Positions 60,816-64,000 of a stretch of DNA of 64,000 nt are shown here, piece after piece. This stretch comes from Chitinophaga vietnamensis (GTDB taxonomy: Bacteria; Bacteroidota; Bacteroidia; Chitinophagales; Chitinophagaceae). The notes beneath the pieces were generated by a model. The model did no database searches and was not told the origin of the DNA. It worked only from the letters and a program-made list of their open reading frames with translations. The translations under genes and the position numbers were made by a program. Position 1 is the first letter of the stretch. Each line of letters opens with the position of its first letter. The stretch lies in the NCBI RefSeq assembly GCF_902167635.1, contig NZ_CABHMS010000003.1, forward strand, positions 1 through 64,000, read 5' to 3'.

Positions 60816-63116
60816 TCAATACCCCAACAGCTGCATCACCACCGGTATCCCGCTGGCGGCGCGGCTTTCATCGATTCCTGAGATGGCGGTGGCAGCCGCT
60901 GCCAACTGGCAGCCGCCCGCTTTCACTTTTTCTCCCAGCTTGCGGCGTTCCGCAGGGGCGAAGTTAGAAAAGGTACGGCGTAATAACGGCAATACCTGTA
61001 CGAAAATGTCATTGTCGAGCTGCTGCACCCAGTTGTCTACGATCTGCCACAGCTCTTCATCTACGAGCAGCAGGGTGCCGCTGCCTTTCAGGAAGCCTTC
61101 CAGCCATGCGGCGGCCCGGGCCGGCGGGTTGACTACGGACATGGCTACACTGAAAATGTTGACGAGCATTTCGCCGCCGAGCACTTTATGGTCCAGCAGC
61201 AGGCGGGTGGCGTATCCGGCGATCACCGGCGCTGATTGTTCATTGCGGGAGATGGCCTGCAAGGTCTGCTGCCAGCTACTGCTCAGGCTTTCATGTTGCA
61301 GCAAGAGAATGGCCTCATTCATGGAAAAGAAGAGGTCCAGCAGCGCTTGTGCGGCATCATCGGCCAGGGCGGTGCAGGCGGCGGGCAGGCTCACACAGAT
61401 GCGGGTGATCATGCTCTCGAGTATGCCCATCACCAGGTCGGCATCGGTTTTACGTACGTTGCCATAACGTGTGATGTTGACCATGGGCGGTATCACCTCC
61501 ATCAGCTGTAGTACGTCGCCCGAGGCGGCGGCGAGGTTGTTGATGCGGTGAATGAGCGCATCCACCGCTGCGGGCAATTCCGCCGGGATGGCCTCTTCCA
61601 GCATACGGCATACCTGCGGCAGCGAGGTGGCTTCCTGTGCAGTATGGCTTACATATTTGACGGCTGCTTCTTCAACGGTGTTGCCCCAGCTGCCTTTCTC
61701 GATGATATCTACAGAAAATGAAGGGTCCCATTGCAGGCGCCATTGTTCCTTGAAAGTACCTTTCCCGCTGGCGGCGAGTTTCTTGCCCCAGTGAACGCCC
61801 AGCAATGCCAGGCGATGCAGGAAGATACTGCGTTCCAGGTCGGTATCTTTACGGAGGTCCAGCTGAAGGTCTTTATAGTCGGCCGTTTGCGGCATCCGCA
61901 GCTTTTTCTGTAGCTTCTCGATATCAGCTTGCAGCGGCGGTTTGGGCACGGTATCAGGCACTTCTCCGATACGGTTACTTACGATCAGCTCATCGCGGAT
62001 GAGCTGCATCAGCAGGGGCTCGCCATTGCAAAGTATGCTGAGGGTGGCCTCGTTCAGTTCCTCCAGTCCGGGGCGGGAGTAGTGCCGCAGCGAGGCGAGC
62101 GCGTTGGCGAGGCGTACGGCCTCCATCACATGCGCTACGGACGTATCTTTTTGCTGTTCCCTGAAAAGCTTTGCTACCAGGGCCATCCAGCGGGTGCCAT
62201 CATCGCCGGGATAGTGCCAGTTGTGGTCATACCATCCCGGTGAGGGGATGCCGGCGCCATAGCCGCTTTCATAACTGAGACGGCTATACGTCCAGGGTAT
62301 CCAGGTGCAATCTACTTTCGCTTTCGGCAGGCCTTTGAGCAGTTCGTTATCGTCTTTGGCTTTGGGCATGGCGGTGAGGGCCGGCGCATGCCAGGCGCCG
62401 CATATCACGGCAATGCGCTGGAACATTTCTTTCTCTGCCTGCCGGATCATCTTGCGCATCCAGGCTTCGCGGAGCTGCTCCATATGGCTCTCGCGGGAGG
62501 GCAGCTCTTGGCGGAGGGCCGCCATGGCGTCGTGTACGGCATCGAATACCTGCTCCTGCTGCTGGCGGTATTCGAACATATGTTCCCACCATTTTTCGCC
62601 GTCGGCATAACCGGCAGCTTCGGCGAGGTACAACATCGGGTCGTGGTAGATCTTCACCGGTGTAAGCGTATCTTCTTGCTGCGTTGCTACCTGCACTGCT
62701 TCTGCTTCCATCTCCGTAGGTACGTCCACGTTAGGCGCTTCTTCCGTAGGTGCGTTATCGTTAGCCAGCTGCTCCAGGGCGGCGGCACGTTCATTGTCGA
62801 TCCCGAACACATGCGTCAGGGGCAGGTCCATGAAACGCAGGTGGATATTATGTTGGCGGGCATACAGCATGGCTTGCCACTCCGGGGAAAAAGTGGCGAA
62901 AGGGTAGAAGGAGGCGCGCTGCGGCTGATCCGGCTGGTAAGTCAGGATCGCCACAGGAGGCTGCAGGCCTTCATGGCCTACCCATTGCGTCAGCGGATCC
63001 GCTTCCGGCGGCCCTTCTACCAGCACAATATCCGGTTGCAGCTCCTCCAGGAATGCTTTCACATTCCTCGCAGAGCCCGGGCCATGGTGCCGGATGCCTA
63101 ATATATGTACAGACAT
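60816..63116 (-). CDS. DUF5682 protein, YehM-like
   Basis: The 766-residue protein begins MSVHILGIRHHGPGSARNVK and VLVEGPPEADPL, the conserved His/Arg and Glu motifs at the start of DUF5682 proteins; this part recalls the ChaN/EreA-like fold, with further His and Glu at about 85-110 and in IAVICGAWHAPALT. The remainder is helical (about 320-760) and probably a protein-binding scaffold. No signal peptide or membrane helix is seen. E. coli yehM, next to yehL and yehP, encodes the same family. Whether the ChaN/EreA-like part is catalytic is unknown. Confidence 0.87.
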   Translation of the reverse strand: MSVHILGIRHHGPGSARNVKAFLEELQPDIVLVEGPPEADPLTQWVGHEGLQPPVAILTYQPDQPQRASFYPFATFSPEWQAMLYARQHNIHLRFMDLPLTHVFGIDNERAAALEQLANDNAPTEEAPNVDVPTEMEAEAVQVATQQEDTLTPVKIYHDPMLYLAEAAGYADGEKWWEHMFEYRQQQEQVFDAVHDAMAALRQELPSRESHMEQLREAWMRKMIRQAEKEMFQRIAVICGAWHAPALTAMPKAKDDNELLKGLPKAKVDCTWIPWTYSRLSYESGYGAGIPSPGWYDHNWHYPGDDGTRWMALVAKLFREQQKDTSVAHVMEAVRLANALASLRHYSRPGLEELNEATLSILCNGEPLLMQLIRDELIVSNRIGEVPDTVPKPPLQADIEKLQKKLRMPQTADYKDLQLDLRKDTDLERSIFLHRLALLGVHWGKKLAASGKGTFKEQWRLQWDPSFSVDIIEKGSWGNTVEEAAVKYVSHTAQEATSLPQVCRMLEEAIPAELPAAVDALIHRINNLAAASGDVLQLMEVIPPMVNITRYGNVRKTDADLVMGILESMITRICVSLPAACTALADDAAQALLDLFFSMNEAILLLQHESLSSSWQQTLQAISRNEQSAPVIAGYATRLLLDHKVLGGEMLVNIFSVAMSVVNPPARAAAWLEGFLKGSGTLLLVDEELWQIVDNWVQQLDNDIFVQVLPLLRRTFSNFAPAERRKLGEKVKAGGCQLAAAATAISGIDESRAASGIPVVMQLLGY

Positions 63117-63119
63117 AAA

Positions 63120-63237
63120 AATTTGGGAATGTAAGAATGTGAGAATGTAAGAATTTGGGAATGTGAGGATTTGGGAATGTGAGAATTTATGCTAACTCAG
63201 TGCGTAACTAAATTCTCCCATTCGTAAATCAATAAAT
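63120..63237. repeat. Degenerate short tandem repeats between MoxR and DUF5682 genes
   Basis: About 70 bp of imperfect direct repeats of GGGAATGTGAGAATTT and shorter AATGTAAG words (63120-63190) are followed by the partly complementary AAATTCTCCCATTCGTAAATC (63215-63236). It fills the 121-bp gap inside the cluster. Confidence 0.75.
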
Positions 63238-64000
63238 TCACAAATCTCTACAAGCGCGGTACACATCTTTCCAGTCTTCACGCGGTTTCACTACTGTTTC
63301 AAGATATTCCTGCCATACGAGTTTGTCCTGCACGGGATCCTTTACTACTGCGCCGATGATGCCGGCGGCGAGGTCGGCGGCTTTCAGTTGTCCGTCGCCG
63401 AAGTAGGCGGCCAGTGCCAGGCCGTTGTTCACCACGGAGATGGCTTCTGCGGTGCTTAGCGTGCCGCCGGGTGATTTGATTTTTGTTTTGCCATCCAGCG
63501 TTACGCCGCTGCGCAGCTCGCGGAAAATGGTTACGATCCTGCGGATCTCTTCCAGGGCGGGCTTTTCCGCCGGGAGCTCCATCACCTTCTCGAAGCTCTC
63601 TACTCTTCTTCTCACAATATCGATCTCTTCTTCCATGGAATCCGGTACCGGCAGGATCACGGTGTTGAACCTGCGTTTCAGCGCGCTGGATAATTCGTTC
63701 ACGCCTTTGTCGCGGTTGTTGGCCGTAGCGATCACGTTGAAACCTTTGGCAGCCTGCACTTCTGTGTTGAGCTCAGGGACCGGCAATGTTTTTTCCGAGA
63801 GGATGGTGATCAGGGTATCCTGCACATCGGCGCCAATGCGCGTCAGCTCTTCGATGCGGGCGATCTTGCCATCTTTCATGGCGCGCATCACCGGCGTTTC
63901 CACCAACGCATTTTTAGAAGGGCCTTCCGCCAGCAGGCGGGCATAGTTCCAGCCATAGCGGATGCTCTCTTCGCTGGTGCCGGCAGTACCCTGCACGATG
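63238..64000 (-). CDS. MoxR-type AAA+ ATPase, YehL-like (5' end beyond the window)
   Basis: Only the C-terminal 250 or so residues are in the window; the frame stays open to the edge, and the Walker A part would lie outside. Visible features are the Walker B/inserted region KIARIEELTRIGADVQDTLI, sensor 1 GFNVIATANNRDKGVNELSS, the arginine-finger-like LKRRFNTVILP and the lid domain up to DWKDVYRACRDL. In MoxR proteins the Walker B usually reads DEINR; here it is EELTR. It is the first seen gene of the cluster with DUF5682, vWA and DUF4132. Confidence 0.9.
   Translation of the reverse strand, partial: IVQGTAGTSEESIRYGWNYARLLAEGPSKNALVETPVMRAMKDGKIARIEELTRIGADVQDTLITILSEKTLPVPELNTEVQAAKGFNVIATANNRDKGVNELSSALKRRFNTVILPVPDSMEEEIDIVRRRVESFEKVMELPAEKPALEEIRRIVTIFRELRSGVTLDGKTKIKSPGGTLSTAEAISVVNNGLALAAYFGDGQLKAADLAAGIIGAVVKDPVQDKLVWQEYLETVVKPREDWKDVYRACRDL

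Overview
The window looks like a chromosomal segment of a Bacteroidota bacterium, most likely from the Chitinophagaceae (Chitinophaga-like). This rests on a SusC/SusD pair with its own ECF sigma/FecR regulators, several TAnnTTTG-type promoters, LytTR and hybrid histidine kinases, a SAM-I riboswitch ahead of a Cys/Met-metabolism PLP enzyme, and weak or absent Shine-Dalgarno sequences. No phage, transposase or plasmid gene is visible. Almost all DNA is coding, but the gaps between genes are unusually rich in long inverted repeats.

Layout. 0.1-3.4 kb: DJ-1/PfpI protein, a Crp/Fnr regulator with matching palindromes beside it, and a LytS-like kinase with a LytTR regulator. 3.7-8.7 kb: lipoprotein, methyltransferase, class 3 lipase, unknown proteins and a DUF2975/XRE pair. 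8.9 kb: tRNA-Pro(GGG). 9.1-20.2 kb: a polysaccharide utilization locus (ECF sigma, FecR, SusC with STN domain, SusD, GH2 exo-beta-D-glucosaminidase-like enzyme, MFS sugar transporter), which suggests use of chitosan or glucosamine oligomers. 20.2-31 kb: PhyH-type dioxygenase, hybrid kinase, class I terpene synthase, old yellow enzyme, aldo/keto reductase, acyl desaturase, HdeD-like protein and M1 peptidase. 31-34.6 kb: three late cobalamin genes (cobQ, cobD, cbiB). 34.7-54.9 kb: mixed metabolism, including a SMUG2-type glycosylase, hybrid kinase, trehalase, riboswitch-controlled metB, dicarboxylate/amino-acid symporter, LamG-GH31 glycosidase, TauE permease, CNNM/CorC protein and pirin. 55-64 kb: GH20 hexosaminidase, then a leftward cluster of DUF4132, vWA, DUF5682 and MoxR AAA+ ATPase, the last cut by the window edge. 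The same protein set occurs in the enterobacterial yeh region.

The most unusual content is non-coding. Four copies (about 25.3, 31.0, 49.9 and 55.0 kb) of a roughly 190-240 bp palindromic element share termini and AT-rich GGATT-containing arms. Two of them carry at their centre a 33-bp palindrome that also stands alone between susD and the GH2 gene. Element ends supply stop codons or C-terminal codons to neighbouring genes. There are also a perfect 37-bp inverted repeat at 26.4 kb, GGATTTA-type palindromes at 44.1 and 53.7 kb, and a 0.75-kb REP-like tandem array at 40.6-41.3 kb with an outlying copy at 60.7 kb.

All functions are read from sequence motifs and remembered families; no search was run.
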